From JBFWUW01 sp050247075 (GTDB lineage Bacteria > Planctomycetota > Planctomycetia > Pirellulales > JBFWUW01): a stretch of DNA of 64,000 nt. The position numbers and the translations under genes were made by a program. The stretch lies in contig JBFWUW010000001.1 of the NCBI GenBank assembly GCA_050247075.1, forward strand, positions 124,001 to 188,000, given 5' to 3'. How positions within the stretch are numbered: position 1 is the first letter of the stretch; each line of letters begins with the position of its first letter. The notes under the pieces were generated by a model. The model was not told the origin of the DNA, ran no database searches, and saw only the letters and a list, made by a program, of their open reading frames with translations. Below are positions 19,578-28,595 of the stretch, one piece after another.

Positions 19578-22500
19578 TTATTGCCGTGTTGGTGTCAACG
19601 ACTTGAGATAGGCATATAAATCGGCCAGGTCCTGGTCGTTGGCGTTGTTCAGCAGGCCAACCGGCATGATCGACTGTCGGCTGGGCTGCATGCTCAAGAA
19701 TTCCTCCGCCGAAATGCGCACCGTTGTGTCGGGGCCTGTTTGTAGCAAAGTTCCATTGGGGGATTCGTAAACCACCAGGCCGTTGTAGACTTGGCCAGAA
19801 CGGGTGGCCACCACTTGCGTTTGATACAAGGCCGAAACCTCTTTGTTGGGATCGACAATTGCCGTGAACAGGTCATCGCGGGCCAACCTCTTGGCCGCCG
19901 CGTTCAAGTCTGGCCCCAAGCGGGAACTCCCCCGATGGCAGCGGTGGCAGGCGCGCTTTTCGTAAACGGCTTGACCGCGTTGCAGGTCGCCGGCGGCCCA
20001 ATCAACATCCGCCAGCCGCTTGGCCCATGTTGTCAGGTCGATCGTGCCGCTGGCGGCCAGGCGCTGGGCTTCGTCCGGATAGGCTTGCGTGAACCATTCA
20101 AACCACGGCTGATAAACGGCGGCCGCGTCCGATCCGGCGGGTTCCTTCTCTGGAAGTTGCTGATCGCTCAAATGGCGGGCCAGCGAGGCCAGGGACTGTC
20201 GTAGATCACGCTGTTGCTTCACCGGCAGGTATTGCCGCAATGTACGCAGCACCAAGCCGATCTCTTGCGCGGTACCGGCAGCAGGCAACCGCAATAGCCC
20301 CTGGGCGGCGTGCGAGATCACGTCGGCTTGCGGTGAATCGAGCGCCGCGAACAGTCGTTCGCGGTCGTCAGGCAGATGCCGCGCGGCCAAAGCCAGGGCG
20401 ATGGAATCACGCAGAGCGTAGTCGTCCCAGTGCTCTCGCAAGGCCGGCAGGGCCTCGTCGTCGGGCAATGCCGCCACAACCGACACCAGTTCCGATGTCC
20501 AAGGATTGTCCTCACCAGCGTCCTCGGCGGCCGTGGCCGCCGCCAACAACTTGCGGGCCGCCAGCGCCCGGCTGGAATCGTCCATCCGCGCCGCGAACAG
20601 GCTTTGCTCGGGCCGCGTGAACAGTTCATTTTCGACCAAGGCCCGCGGCAAGGCTGGATCGCGGTGGCAAAGTTCGTCGAAGCATTCACCCAAGCGGTTG
20701 GGCCAGTTGCGGCTGGGAAACAGTTGCTGATCCGCCAGCTTGTGATGCAGCCGTGCCAGTGCCTCGGCGGTTTGCCGGGTAACGTCGGGCGAGCGCTCTC
20801 CCGGCAAACGCGAAAGCACAATGAGATAGTGGATGTCATCGACGAGCGGCGTGCTGTCGGTCGACCGCGAGGCGATTGCGGCAGGCAATCCAGGCCGATC
20901 GGCCGCAAGCATTCCCAGCAGCCGGGCCATCTCTCGGTCCAACGCGGCGTCACCCGTCGGAAATTCCGGTGCCACCAAATCAACTATGCGAGACCGGCCG
21001 GCAGCGCTGGCTTGTTCGGTCTCGTTGCCGGTGTAACCGCTGTAGACCTCGGGTTGGTCGGGCTGCAAGTGCAAGTCGCCTAGTGCGATTTGCAGCAGCC
21101 GGACGGCTTCTAGCTGGACGGCCTCTGGCTGGATGTCCAAGTCCGTGCTTTTGGCGAACACAGCCAACGATTCCTCGACAAACAGGGCCCGGCTGGCAGC
21201 GTCTAGCGGTGCCTCGGCCAACGGCCCGTGGATCCACAGGTCGCTCAATCGTTGCCGGTGCGTCCGCTCTTTCTGCTCGGCCTTCCATTGGGCGTACTCG
21301 GCGGCCGCTCCTTGCCGCGCGGCAAGAATGGCGGCCTGGCGCACGCGGCGATGGGAAGAATCGAGTGCGCCTGTCCAATTCAGAGGAACGGCCCGATCCG
21401 CCGTGAAGTTTGGTATCGCGGCAACAGCCTCCCATGCCGCGCGGGCGGCGGCCGGCGCTTCATGCGTCAGCAGCGGCAGCACGCGGTGTGCGGCCTCGTT
21501 GGGCTGGCGGCCAAGTGCCCAAGCCACGCGATCCGCGAATACTTCATCGTATTGGCCAAGCATCGACAAATCTTCGTTGGCCGGAATACCGTCAAACAAC
21601 TCGATCAACACTTCCACGGCCCGCACGCGCTGTTTGATAGGCAACTGGCGATTCTGGGCGGCTTTCACAAAGGGCTGCTGGCCCAGATTTTTGGCCAAGG
21701 GAACCCAATGCCGGCGCGACCAACTGGCCAGCGGCTGGTCGGCGGCAAGTACGCAAGCGAGGTCGTTGGAAGGCTTTTCCGCGGCGGTATTCTCATCCCC
21801 CACGTAAGAAACGCGGAACACGCTGCCGCGCGTCCCCCGCCCTCCAATCGCCACGAACAGGTCTCCCGTGGGACCGACCGCCAAATCGACCGGCGCAAAG
21901 CCGACATCGCCCGTTGTCTGCAGGAAGACTTCCAACTGGCTCTGGTAACTGGCATCGCGCGGCGTGAGCGGGAAGTAGTAGACCTTGCCTTGGGTCCAAC
22001 AGGCACTGAACACCCCGTCGCGATAGTGCTGGGGAAATTGCCGGTGCCGGTAACAGGCCAGTCCGGTCGGCGAGCCGCGTCCAATCTCCACCAGCCGCTC
22101 GACATTGTCGAAGAATGCCTCGGGCCGGTTCCAACTGCGTTGAAAGCCTTGCAGCAGCCAGCCATGCTCTTGGCCGGCGGCGATATCGAACAGCCGGTTC
22201 GGCGCGTACCAGGGCAGATGATGGTCGCGTTCTCCGTCGGCATCGACCGTAAACAACTGGCCCTGCCAGCAAAAGTCCAGGTCGTAAGGATTGCGAAAGC
22301 CGTGCGCGACAACCTGGGACTGTTTTCCGTCGGGCGAAAACCGCACCACCGCGCCGCAACGTGGATGCCGCACCGGCGAACCTGGCAGCCGAACATGGTC
22401 TTCCGACACGCCCGCGTCATTGCCGGCGATAACATAAAACCACCCGTCGGGTCCGTGGACGATGCCGTTGCCGCCATGTTCGGAATGTTTTAGCCTGGCC

Positions 22501-22913
22501 CAAACCTCCAGCGGGCCGTCCGCCTCTCCGTCACCGTTGGCATCCCGCAGGCGGCCGATGGAATTGTCACCCGTGCAGATCAGGTCGGGTCCGTCAAAGC
22601 ACATCCCGTGTGCGCCGCTAGCGGGAGTTTCACTGAATAATGCCGCCCGGTCGGCCCGGCCATCGCCATCGTCGTCGTGCAGCGTCTTGACGTAGTTCGG
22701 CCCCGCCACGACCACCCTGCCTTGGGAGTCGAGCGTCATGGAAAAAATGTCGTGGGCCAGATCGTCGCCGGCATACAGCGAAACGCCAAAGCCCGGCGGC
22801 GCGGCGAGTCCCAGTTCGGCGGCGGGCTCCTCGGCATACACCCCAGGCGGGCTCGTGCCCAACAGCGCAAGCAGTAGGCAAGTCAACCAGCGGCGATCAT
22901 TGTAAGAGCTCAT
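19578..22913 (-). CDS. PVC-type membrane-bound dehydrogenase with C-terminal cytochrome c
   Basis: About 1111 residues. After a signal peptide (WLTCLLLALLGTSPPGVYA) comes a propeller dehydrogenase domain of the planctomycete type: PPGFGVSLYAGDDLAHDIFSM, EHGGNGIVHGPDGWFYVIAGN, VAHGFRNPYDLDFCWQGQLFTVDADGERDHHLPWY. A helical-repeat middle region (about 370-940) follows. The C-terminus is a heme domain with CHRCH at 989-993 and a likely axial Met near 1083 (QSIMPVGLL). Family members are thought to oxidise sugars or other carbon compounds in the periplasm and pass electrons to the heme. The ATG at 22913 was preferred to a GTG nine bases earlier. Confidence 0.9.
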   Translation of the reverse strand: MSSYNDRRWLTCLLLALLGTSPPGVYAEEPAAELGLAAPPGFGVSLYAGDDLAHDIFSMTLDSQGRVVVAGPNYVKTLHDDDGDGRADRAALFSETPASGAHGMCFDGPDLICTGDNSIGRLRDANGDGEADGPLEVWARLKHSEHGGNGIVHGPDGWFYVIAGNDAGVSEDHVRLPGSPVRHPRCGAVVRFSPDGKQSQVVAHGFRNPYDLDFCWQGQLFTVDADGERDHHLPWYAPNRLFDIAAGQEHGWLLQGFQRSWNRPEAFFDNVERLVEIGRGSPTGLACYRHRQFPQHYRDGVFSACWTQGKVYYFPLTPRDASYQSQLEVFLQTTGDVGFAPVDLAVGPTGDLFVAIGGRGTRGSVFRVSYVGDENTAAEKPSNDLACVLAADQPLASWSRRHWVPLAKNLGQQPFVKAAQNRQLPIKQRVRAVEVLIELFDGIPANEDLSMLGQYDEVFADRVAWALGRQPNEAAHRVLPLLTHEAPAAARAAWEAVAAIPNFTADRAVPLNWTGALDSSHRRVRQAAILAARQGAAAEYAQWKAEQKERTHRQRLSDLWIHGPLAEAPLDAASRALFVEESLAVFAKSTDLDIQPEAVQLEAVRLLQIALGDLHLQPDQPEVYSGYTGNETEQASAAGRSRIVDLVAPEFPTGDAALDREMARLLGMLAADRPGLPAAIASRSTDSTPLVDDIHYLIVLSRLPGERSPDVTRQTAEALARLHHKLADQQLFPSRNWPNRLGECFDELCHRDPALPRALVENELFTRPEQSLFAARMDDSSRALAARKLLAAATAAEDAGEDNPWTSELVSVVAALPDDEALPALREHWDDYALRDSIALALAARHLPDDRERLFAALDSPQADVISHAAQGLLRLPAAGTAQEIGLVLRTLRQYLPVKQQRDLRQSLASLARHLSDQQLPEKEPAGSDAAAVYQPWFEWFTQAYPDEAQRLAASGTIDLTTWAKRLADVDWAAGDLQRGQAVYEKRACHRCHRGSSRLGPDLNAAAKRLARDDLFTAIVDPNKEVSALYQTQVVATRSGQVYNGLVVYESPNGTLLQTGPDTTVRISAEEFLSMQPSRQSIMPVGLLNNANDQDLADLYAYLKSLTPTRQ

Positions 22914-23044
22914 ATTTTGCACGCTGTCAGCTTAACTTCGCCACACCCGGGCGGCAACGCATGGCCAAAATCGGTGGTGATTTAGCACCGTTTCCAGGCC
23001 AATTTACGCTTGTTCCGTCGCTCTTGTTTTGACGCCTTTGAAAT

Positions 23045-23073
23045 TTGACTATCATTCCCATTTCAACTATTTT
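23045..23073 (+). promoter_or_regulatory. Candidate sigma-70 promoter for the MaoC gene
   Basis: TTGACT at 23045-23050 and TATTTT at 23068-23073 are separated by 17 bases within an AT-rich stretch that stands out from the GC-rich surroundings. Transcription would begin near 23080, about 110 bases before the start codon. Confidence 0.35.
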
Positions 23074-23189
23074 ATGTCGTTTGACGAAGCGGATTCCCAC
23101 GCGTTGGATAAATAGTCAATCTTGGTTAATTTTTTGTTTTGGGTTAGGTTATGATCCGTCGCTCACGTTCGCGATCTGGAGAGAAGCCA

Positions 23190-23750
23190 ATGCCCAGTCC
23201 GTCACAGCAAGGACCGCTGTACTTTGAAGGAGTAGAGGTGGGCCAGTGTTGGGTCAGCCCCGGCCGGACCATTACGGAAACCGATATCGTCAATTTTGCC
23301 GGGATGACGGGCGACTACAACCCGCTGCATACCGATCACGAATACTGCCGCGGCACGCCCTACGGCAAACCGATTGCGCACGGCATGTTAGGCATGTCGC
23401 TGGTGGCCGGATTGGGGGGCCACAGCCCTTGGATGCAAACAGCCGCTTTCACCCGTATTGTGCATTGGAACTTCACTCGGCCGTTGTTCGTGGGTGATAC
23501 GGTGCGCGTGGAAACCGAGGTGACGGGCAAGCAGTCCGACGCCAAACGCCGCGGCGTCATCACCTGGCGGCGGCGTCTGCTCAACCAGCATGACGAAGTC
23601 GTGCAAGAAGGCACGACCGAGACCCTGGTACTCGTCGATCCCACCGGTCCCTTGGCGACGCGTACCAAACCGGCCGCTCCGTTTGCCGAGGTTGAACAGC
23701 CCCCACCCGCCCAGCAAGCTGCCGCCAACGGCACGCGTTCCAACAATTAG
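23190..23750 (+). CDS. MaoC-like (hot-dog) dehydratase
   Basis: 186 residues. FEGVEVGQCWVSPGRTITETDIVNFAGMTGDYNPLHTD contains the R-hydratase catalytic pattern Asp-x4-His, followed by KPIAHGMLGMSLVAGL. Members hydrate enoyl-CoA in fatty acid or polyhydroxyalkanoate metabolism, although free-standing MaoC proteins have varied substrates. The C-terminal 35 residues are Pro/Ala-rich and probably disordered. The ATG at 23190 follows GGAGAG and is preferred to an ATG 39 bases upstream. It converges with the DUF4159 gene 7 bases away. Confidence 0.88.
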   Translation: MPSPSQQGPLYFEGVEVGQCWVSPGRTITETDIVNFAGMTGDYNPLHTDHEYCRGTPYGKPIAHGMLGMSLVAGLGGHSPWMQTAAFTRIVHWNFTRPLFVGDTVRVETEVTGKQSDAKRRGVITWRRRLLNQHDEVVQEGTTETLVLVDPTGPLATRTKPAAPFAEVEQPPPAQQAAANGTRSNN

Positions 23751-23757
23751 CGGCTTG

Positions 23758-26100
23758 CTATTCTTGCAGCGAATAGACGATCACATTTAGCCCTAGCCGC
23801 GCCGCGTCGTCGCGGGTGTAGCCGCGGCACTCCACTCCATCGTGGCTTTCCAAGGCGCAGCTTAGATCGTAGGGAGAAAAAATGACTCCCAGGCGATGTT
23901 GGTCTAACTGCAGGCCCTCCAAAAACGGCTCGACCTGGCGAAGCGTCGATCGCAAGCTGCCGTCGGCCGCGCGGCCCGGTTCGCGGCGGGTGACGGTTTT
24001 TAGATCAAAGCCGCCGTATTTGTTGGAAAACAGCGGGTGCTCGGCCGGAATGCGGTCCCACGCCTTGTCAGGAAAGATCACCGCCATCTCGCGGCGAAAG
24101 GCCTTGGCAAACGCCTCGCTAGCGCACACGGCATCGGCCAGCAGCATGCCGCCCCGCTCGACGTAGGTCCGCAATCGATCGCGTTCGGCCTGCGTCAGCC
24201 GAAAATCGTTCCGCCCGTGCATAAACAACAGGTGGTAGTTGAACAACGTGTCGTCGTCCAACGAGACCTCGCGAGGCTCGGTGTTCACGCGGACTTGCTG
24301 CTCGCGAATCATTGTCTCTTGCAAGGCCAGCAGCGCGCCGGGCGCAATATTCCAACCGCCGCTATGCTTCAACTTGGCGATTTGGAGCAGCCCGCGATCG
24401 TGGGGATCGGCCTGCTGGTCTTGTTTGTCCTGGCGGAATAGGTCGTACTTGTACTTCACCTCGCGGTTGGTGGCGTAGGCCAGAATGTTAATGCCGATCG
24501 ACAGAGCTGCATCAACCTCGGCCTGAACCTTATCGGCATGTTTGGCCTGGCGGTCGGGACTGGCCAGTTCCCACAAGCAAGACAGGGCCGGCCGGGAGGC
24601 GTTTTCGGGGTCGGGCGGGGCATAAACCACGCTGGTGCGGCAGCCAAAATTGATTCCCCACAAAGGCCGCGTCCGTGAAGGATCGACCTTTTCCTCGGCA
24701 TACCAAATGGGATGGTCGGGTTCCAACAGCCGCAGCCCATACTCTGGTTCGGGAAAAACTTGCCTCATCAATTCGCGAAAGCCGGCATCAAACTGCTGGC
24801 CGTCATTACAACAGGCTTCGGCCATGATGAATCCGCCACGTTGCAGGTACTCTCGCATGGCGCGAATTTGGTCGGGATCAAATCGCGGGGCAATTTCACC
24901 GCTGAGGTACAGAACCGGTGCTTGCAGCAAGTCGTCGCTAGTCGCGCCAGCGGTGTCGATGGTTTGCCACGAAAGGTCGCGTTTCCAGCGAGTCTCGACG
25001 TAGGCCGTCAAGTTCGCGGCGTCACTGCGGTGGTGGTTCCAGTCGTCTCCCTCGCCATGTTGCAGTTTGCCCAGCAGCACCGGCCGGCGCCCCTTGGCCA
25101 AGAAAAGCAGGGCCATGGAAGTGGCGATATGCTCCAGCGATTCATCGTTGCCGGCCCCTTTCCATAATCCTTCCACGGTGTCTTGCGTGGAGAGCAGGCT
25201 ATCGGTTCCCTCGCGATACCAGTCGTGTTGGCCGATAAACCGCCGCGCGGTCAACCGCCCCGCGCGTTCCAGCCCATACAGGTAATACAGCAAGCGGTTG
25301 TTGGGGCCGCCGGGATTGGTATCAACGGAAAAGTTTCGAGCCAGCCAGGCCAAGCCGCGCTCGACCGGTTGGTTGTCTTGCTGCGCGCCGCAACAGAGAA
25401 TGCGGCCCCCTTCGCCGCTGGCGTCGCCCTGGTTCAAGCGGCCCGTCGTAATCACCATGGCCGAGATTCCGGCGCAGGTCATGCTGCCCGTCCCCCTCCC
25501 ATTTCCGGGCGTATAGCCCCAACTGCCGTCGCTTTCTTGCCCGTTCCGCCAGTATTCCATGGCCATTTGCCAGGTCTCTTCGCGAACGGGCACCCCCGCC
25601 CGCTGCGCCTCGTGCAGTGCCAGCAGGGCAAATTGCGAATTGGAGTTGTCGCCTCCCGACGAACGATGGGGGTACGACCATCCGCCCCGCATGGCACCGG
25701 CTTTGATCTGAACATCTTCCAGCCATTTGGCGTTCCGCCGAATGAGGAGCATGTCTTTCTTTGGCTCGGCGGCGCACAGCACCATCGTGTCGAGTGCCAC
25801 GATGTACGTCAGCTTGAGTTCCCGGCTGGGATTGCGGAGATACTTCAATGCCGACTGAATCGCCGGATCATCGACTGGCACCCCTGCTTGCAGCAAAGCC
25901 AGTGTGCAAAGCGGCGTGGTATCGTAGACGTTCTCGTAATAAGGCCAAGATCCGTTGCCGGTCTGCCGCTTCTTGAGATAACTGGCTGCCCGTTCGATCG
26001 ATTCGCGGACCTTCGCGGGGTCGAGATCGTCGCCGCGGACGGGTGAGGGCAGCGCCGCTACGACCGCTAGAACCGTCGTTATCAGCCGCACGCCACGCAT
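23758..26100 (-). CDS. Toroid plus tandem DUF4159 protein, exported
   Basis: 780 residues with a signal peptide (first 23). Residues 30-330 form a prenyltransferase-type alpha/alpha toroid (NGSWPYYENVYDTTPLCTLALLQAG, GSWGYTPGNGRGTGSMTCAGISAMV). Two DUF4159 domains follow, about 335-545 and 560-780, each with the class-I-amidotransferase-like motif set (REYLQRGGFIMAEACCNDG; RTYVERGGMLLADAVCASEAF) and a YDLSCALE end. DUF4159 is common near MoxR/DUF58/vWA clusters; here a MoxR gene is divergently placed 260 bases upstream. GGAG lies nine bases before the ATG. Function unknown. Confidence 0.88.
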   Translation of the reverse strand: MRGVRLITTVLAVVAALPSPVRGDDLDPAKVRESIERAASYLKKRQTGNGSWPYYENVYDTTPLCTLALLQAGVPVDDPAIQSALKYLRNPSRELKLTYIVALDTMVLCAAEPKKDMLLIRRNAKWLEDVQIKAGAMRGGWSYPHRSSGGDNSNSQFALLALHEAQRAGVPVREETWQMAMEYWRNGQESDGSWGYTPGNGRGTGSMTCAGISAMVITTGRLNQGDASGEGGRILCCGAQQDNQPVERGLAWLARNFSVDTNPGGPNNRLLYYLYGLERAGRLTARRFIGQHDWYREGTDSLLSTQDTVEGLWKGAGNDESLEHIATSMALLFLAKGRRPVLLGKLQHGEGDDWNHHRSDAANLTAYVETRWKRDLSWQTIDTAGATSDDLLQAPVLYLSGEIAPRFDPDQIRAMREYLQRGGFIMAEACCNDGQQFDAGFRELMRQVFPEPEYGLRLLEPDHPIWYAEEKVDPSRTRPLWGINFGCRTSVVYAPPDPENASRPALSCLWELASPDRQAKHADKVQAEVDAALSIGINILAYATNREVKYKYDLFRQDKQDQQADPHDRGLLQIAKLKHSGGWNIAPGALLALQETMIREQQVRVNTEPREVSLDDDTLFNYHLLFMHGRNDFRLTQAERDRLRTYVERGGMLLADAVCASEAFAKAFRREMAVIFPDKAWDRIPAEHPLFSNKYGGFDLKTVTRREPGRAADGSLRSTLRQVEPFLEGLQLDQHRLGVIFSPYDLSCALESHDGVECRGYTRDDAARLGLNVIVYSLQE

Positions 26101-26234
26101 GAATCATTCTCCAGAATGCAATAAAGCGGCTCAGCCACTGCAATCATCATAGGGTGCCCCGCCAGCCACGGCAAAGCCCGTCCCCCGCCCCGCTGACCGA
26201 ACCGGCTAAGTGCTATAGAATAATAGTCCGTCGA

Positions 26235-26325
26235 ATCGGCGTCGGAGACGCCTCCTACAAGATCGCATCGGCGCCGGAGACGCCTCCGACAAGATCGCAT
26301 CGGCGTTGGAAACGCCTCCTACACT
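26235..26325 (+). repeat. 32-bp tandem array of palindromic arms
   Basis: Three units start at 26235, 26267 and 26299, an exact 32-base period. Each contains an imperfect hairpin: GGCGTC-GGA-GACGCC, GGCGCC-GGA-GACGCC, GGCGTT-GGA-AACGCC, then CTCCTACA or CTCCGACA. The stem changes of units 1 and 3 are compensatory; unit 2 has one mismatch that is a G-U pair on the other strand. The array lies between divergent DUF4159 and MoxR genes. Confidence 0.85.
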
Positions 26326-26362
26326 TGGCACTCGACACACTCCCATCCAATCGGCACTCCCC

Positions 26363-27382
26363 TTGACTACCAAGCCCCGCAGCCTCGGCGACGTCCTGAT
26401 TGAATTCAGCCAGCATCGGCAGTTGATGCAGGCTGAATTGCAAAAGGTCATCGTCGGCCAGGACGAAGTCATCGAACAGTTGTTCGCCGCCATCTTCACC
26501 CGCGGGCATTGCCTGTTGGTGGGCGTGCCGGGACTGGCCAAAACGCTAATGGTCAGCACCTTGGCTCGCATCTTGGACGTGCCGTTCAAGCGAATTCAAT
26601 TCACGCCCGACCTGATGCCCTCGGACATTACCGGCACCAACGTGCTGGACGAGGACGAGCGCGGCCGGCGGAATTTTCGCTTTGTGGAGGGGCCGATCTT
26701 CACCAGCATTTTGCTGGCGGACGAAATCAACCGTACCCCCCCAAAAACCCAAGCCGCGCTGCTGCAAGCCATGCAAGAGCGCGAAGTCACCGTGGGCCAA
26801 ACCACCTACCAACTGCCCGAGCCGTTCTTCACCATCGCCACGCAAAACCCGATTGAACAAGAGGGGACGTATCCCTTGCCCGAGGCCCAACTCGACCGGT
26901 TCATGTTCAACATCCAGGTCGGCTACCCCAAACAGGCCGAGGAGGAGCGGATTTTGGCGGCCAGCAGTCGGCAAGAAAAGCCCGAAATCCGCAAGGTGCT
27001 GTCGGCCAAGGCGATCTTGAATCTGCAAAAACTGGTCGGCAGCGTGGCGGTAACTGAGTACATCATCAAATACGTCGCCCGGCTGGTGAGGGCCACGCGC
27101 CCCAAGGACGACTCGGCTCCGGCGTTTGTCAAGGAACTGGTCGATTGGGGTGCCGGTCCCCGCGCCGGGCAATTCCTGATTCAAGGGGGCAAGGCCTTGG
27201 CCGCCATGGAAGGCCGCTTTTCGGTGGCCATTGAAGACATTCAAAAAGTAGCCGTGCCCGTTTTGCGGCACCGCCTGGCGACCAACTTTCAGGCCCAGGC
27301 CGAAGGCCTCTCCACCGACGACCTGGTAAGACGCCTGCTTAAGGAAATCCCCACGCCCGAGATCCCCAAGTTCGAGGGTTGA
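26363..27382 (+). CDS. MoxR-type AAA+ ATPase
   Basis: About 339 residues. Walker A GVPGLAKT, Walker B SILLADEINRTPPKTQAALLQAMQEREVTVG, sensor FTIATQNPIEQEGTYPLPEAQLDRFMF and the C-terminal lid are all intact, placing it in the MRP subfamily of MoxR ATPases. These act as chaperones for vWA-domain partners, usually encoded next door with DUF58. No DUF58 gene follows here; the next gene is convergent. The start is uncertain: a TTG at 26363 avoids the repeat array, while a TTG at 26306 lies inside it. Confidence 0.88.
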   Translation: MTTKPRSLGDVLIEFSQHRQLMQAELQKVIVGQDEVIEQLFAAIFTRGHCLLVGVPGLAKTLMVSTLARILDVPFKRIQFTPDLMPSDITGTNVLDEDERGRRNFRFVEGPIFTSILLADEINRTPPKTQAALLQAMQEREVTVGQTTYQLPEPFFTIATQNPIEQEGTYPLPEAQLDRFMFNIQVGYPKQAEEERILAASSRQEKPEIRKVLSAKAILNLQKLVGSVAVTEYIIKYVARLVRATRPKDDSAPAFVKELVDWGAGPRAGQFLIQGGKALAAMEGRFSVAIEDIQKVAVPVLRHRLATNFQAQAEGLSTDDLVRRLLKEIPTPEIPKFEG

Positions 27383-27397
27383 TGCGGATGGCAGCGA

Positions 27398-28270
27398 TTA
27401 TGCTTTGCCGCGGCGTTTGACGAGGGTAATTTCGTTGCCGGCTTCGTTGTGATCGACTTCGTCCATGAAGGTCCGCATCAGCAACTGGCTGCGGCAGGCC
27501 AGGTCGTCCATCTGCGCCGGGTTGACCGCCGCGTGGTCCGTGCCGGGTCCTTCGTGGCGGATGGAGATTTTGGCTTCGTCCCGGCCGATCGCGGCGGAGA
27601 CGAAAATCTTGCGTTCGCGAAAGGGAGCAATTCCCAGCCGTTGATCGACCAGCCGCTGGTAACCGTCAGGGTCTTGCATGGCCAGATCGGGGCTGACCTC
27701 CAGATTGCCGCTATACAAGGCATCCAGCAGTGCTTCCTCCAGGGCGATTCCCACGCGCAGCCCGTCGCCATCATCCAGTTCCAAAACCTCGGCCACGGTT
27801 TGCCGTAACTGGTCCACCAGCGGCGGCACCAGCGTGCAGTCGTTGTCCAGAATTAGCGACATGGCGAAATCGTCGATGCATTGTGCCAGCCGCTGGTGCG
27901 TGCGGCCGGCCCCCGCGGTGGCCAGCACGCGGCGGAGGGTGCTGGCCAATTGAGCCAGGTTCTCCTTGGGCACGTAGCTGGCCGCGCCGCGTTCCAACGC
28001 CTGAAAGGCGATCTCCTCGCTCCCCTGGGCAGTCATCAACACGGTCGGAATCTGGGGGTACGTCTCGCGGAGAGCTTCGACCAGTTCCAGGCCGTTCATC
28101 CGTGGCATGTCCATGTCAGTTAGCACCAGTTCGGGTTGGCTTTTTTGCAACTGGGCCAAGGCTGCCATGCCATCTTCCGCGGTGGTGACATCAAACCCCG
28201 CCGCCTTCAGCATCTTGGCAATCATCTGCGACTGCGTTTGGCTGTCCTCGACCATTAAGATTGCGGCCAT
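27398..28270 (-). CDS. Receiver domain fused to a degenerate HATPase domain
   Basis: 290 residues. Residues 1-118 form a CheY-like receiver: acidic pair Glu8-Asp9, phosphoacceptor Asp52, Thr80 and Lys102 are present. Residues 125-290 resemble the anti-sigma/GHKL ATPase fold (RsbW-like): VGIALEEALLDALYSGNLEV is the N-box and ISIRHEGPGTD the G1 box. The N-box Asn is replaced by Asp183 and the adenine-contacting Asp of the G1 box by His239, so ATP binding may be lost. No phosphotransfer helix is present. A partner-switching output is an inference. The start at 28270 is set by the receiver fold. Confidence 0.87.
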   Translation of the reverse strand: MAAILMVEDSQTQSQMIAKMLKAAGFDVTTAEDGMAALAQLQKSQPELVLTDMDMPRMNGLELVEALRETYPQIPTVLMTAQGSEEIAFQALERGAASYVPKENLAQLASTLRRVLATAGAGRTHQRLAQCIDDFAMSLILDNDCTLVPPLVDQLRQTVAEVLELDDGDGLRVGIALEEALLDALYSGNLEVSPDLAMQDPDGYQRLVDQRLGIAPFRERKIFVSAAIGRDEAKISIRHEGPGTDHAAVNPAQMDDLACRSQLLMRTFMDEVDHNEAGNEITLVKRRGKA

Positions 28271-28466
28271 GGTGGTTGACTCCCGATGGGTCTTATGTCG
28301 ATCGTGCGCAGGGCGAGCCCGCCCTGGGGGCACGCCACCTACTTGCCATACTTTATCGTATTGTGGCCGTGGCTGCTGGCGGTTGTCCAATGAATTGCGT
28401 GTAAGTTCGTACCCGGCTAGACTTTGGCTGTTGGGTGGAGCCGCGAGCGGAAATTCCACCCTAAGC

Positions 28467-28537
28467 TGTAGGAGGCGATTCTATCGCCGATGTGGACAGC
28501 CCTCGCGGATCAATCGGCGATGGAATCGCCTCCTACA
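28467..28537. repeat. Inverted pair of palindromic arms (71 bp)
   Basis: Left arm 28467-28491 (TGTAGGAGGCGATTCTATCG and CCGAT) and right arm 28513-28537 are inverted copies separated by 21 bases. Each arm has its own hairpin (GGCGAT-TCC-ATCGCC; the left copy reads TCT in the loop), and the two arms can pair as one long stem. It is placed between divergent genes, before the cupin-like gene. Confidence 0.88.
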
Positions 28538-28584
28538 AGTTACGATGGCATCGGGAATTGGTTCTTCGGGCGGATATTATAATC

Positions 28585-28590
28585 AGGAGG
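28585..28590 (+). promoter_or_regulatory. Perfect Shine-Dalgarno AGGAGG
   Basis: AGGAGG lies five bases before the ATG at 28596 and decides the start of the cupin-like gene against a longer in-frame extension that would run through the repeat pair. Confidence 0.8.
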
Positions 28591-28595
28591 CCAAC

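Noticed and set aside
28107..28595. A long in-frame upstream extension of the cupin-like protein.
   Set aside because: The extension is antisense to the receiver gene and runs through the repeat pair; the AGGAGG before 28596 and the Tat signal fix the start.
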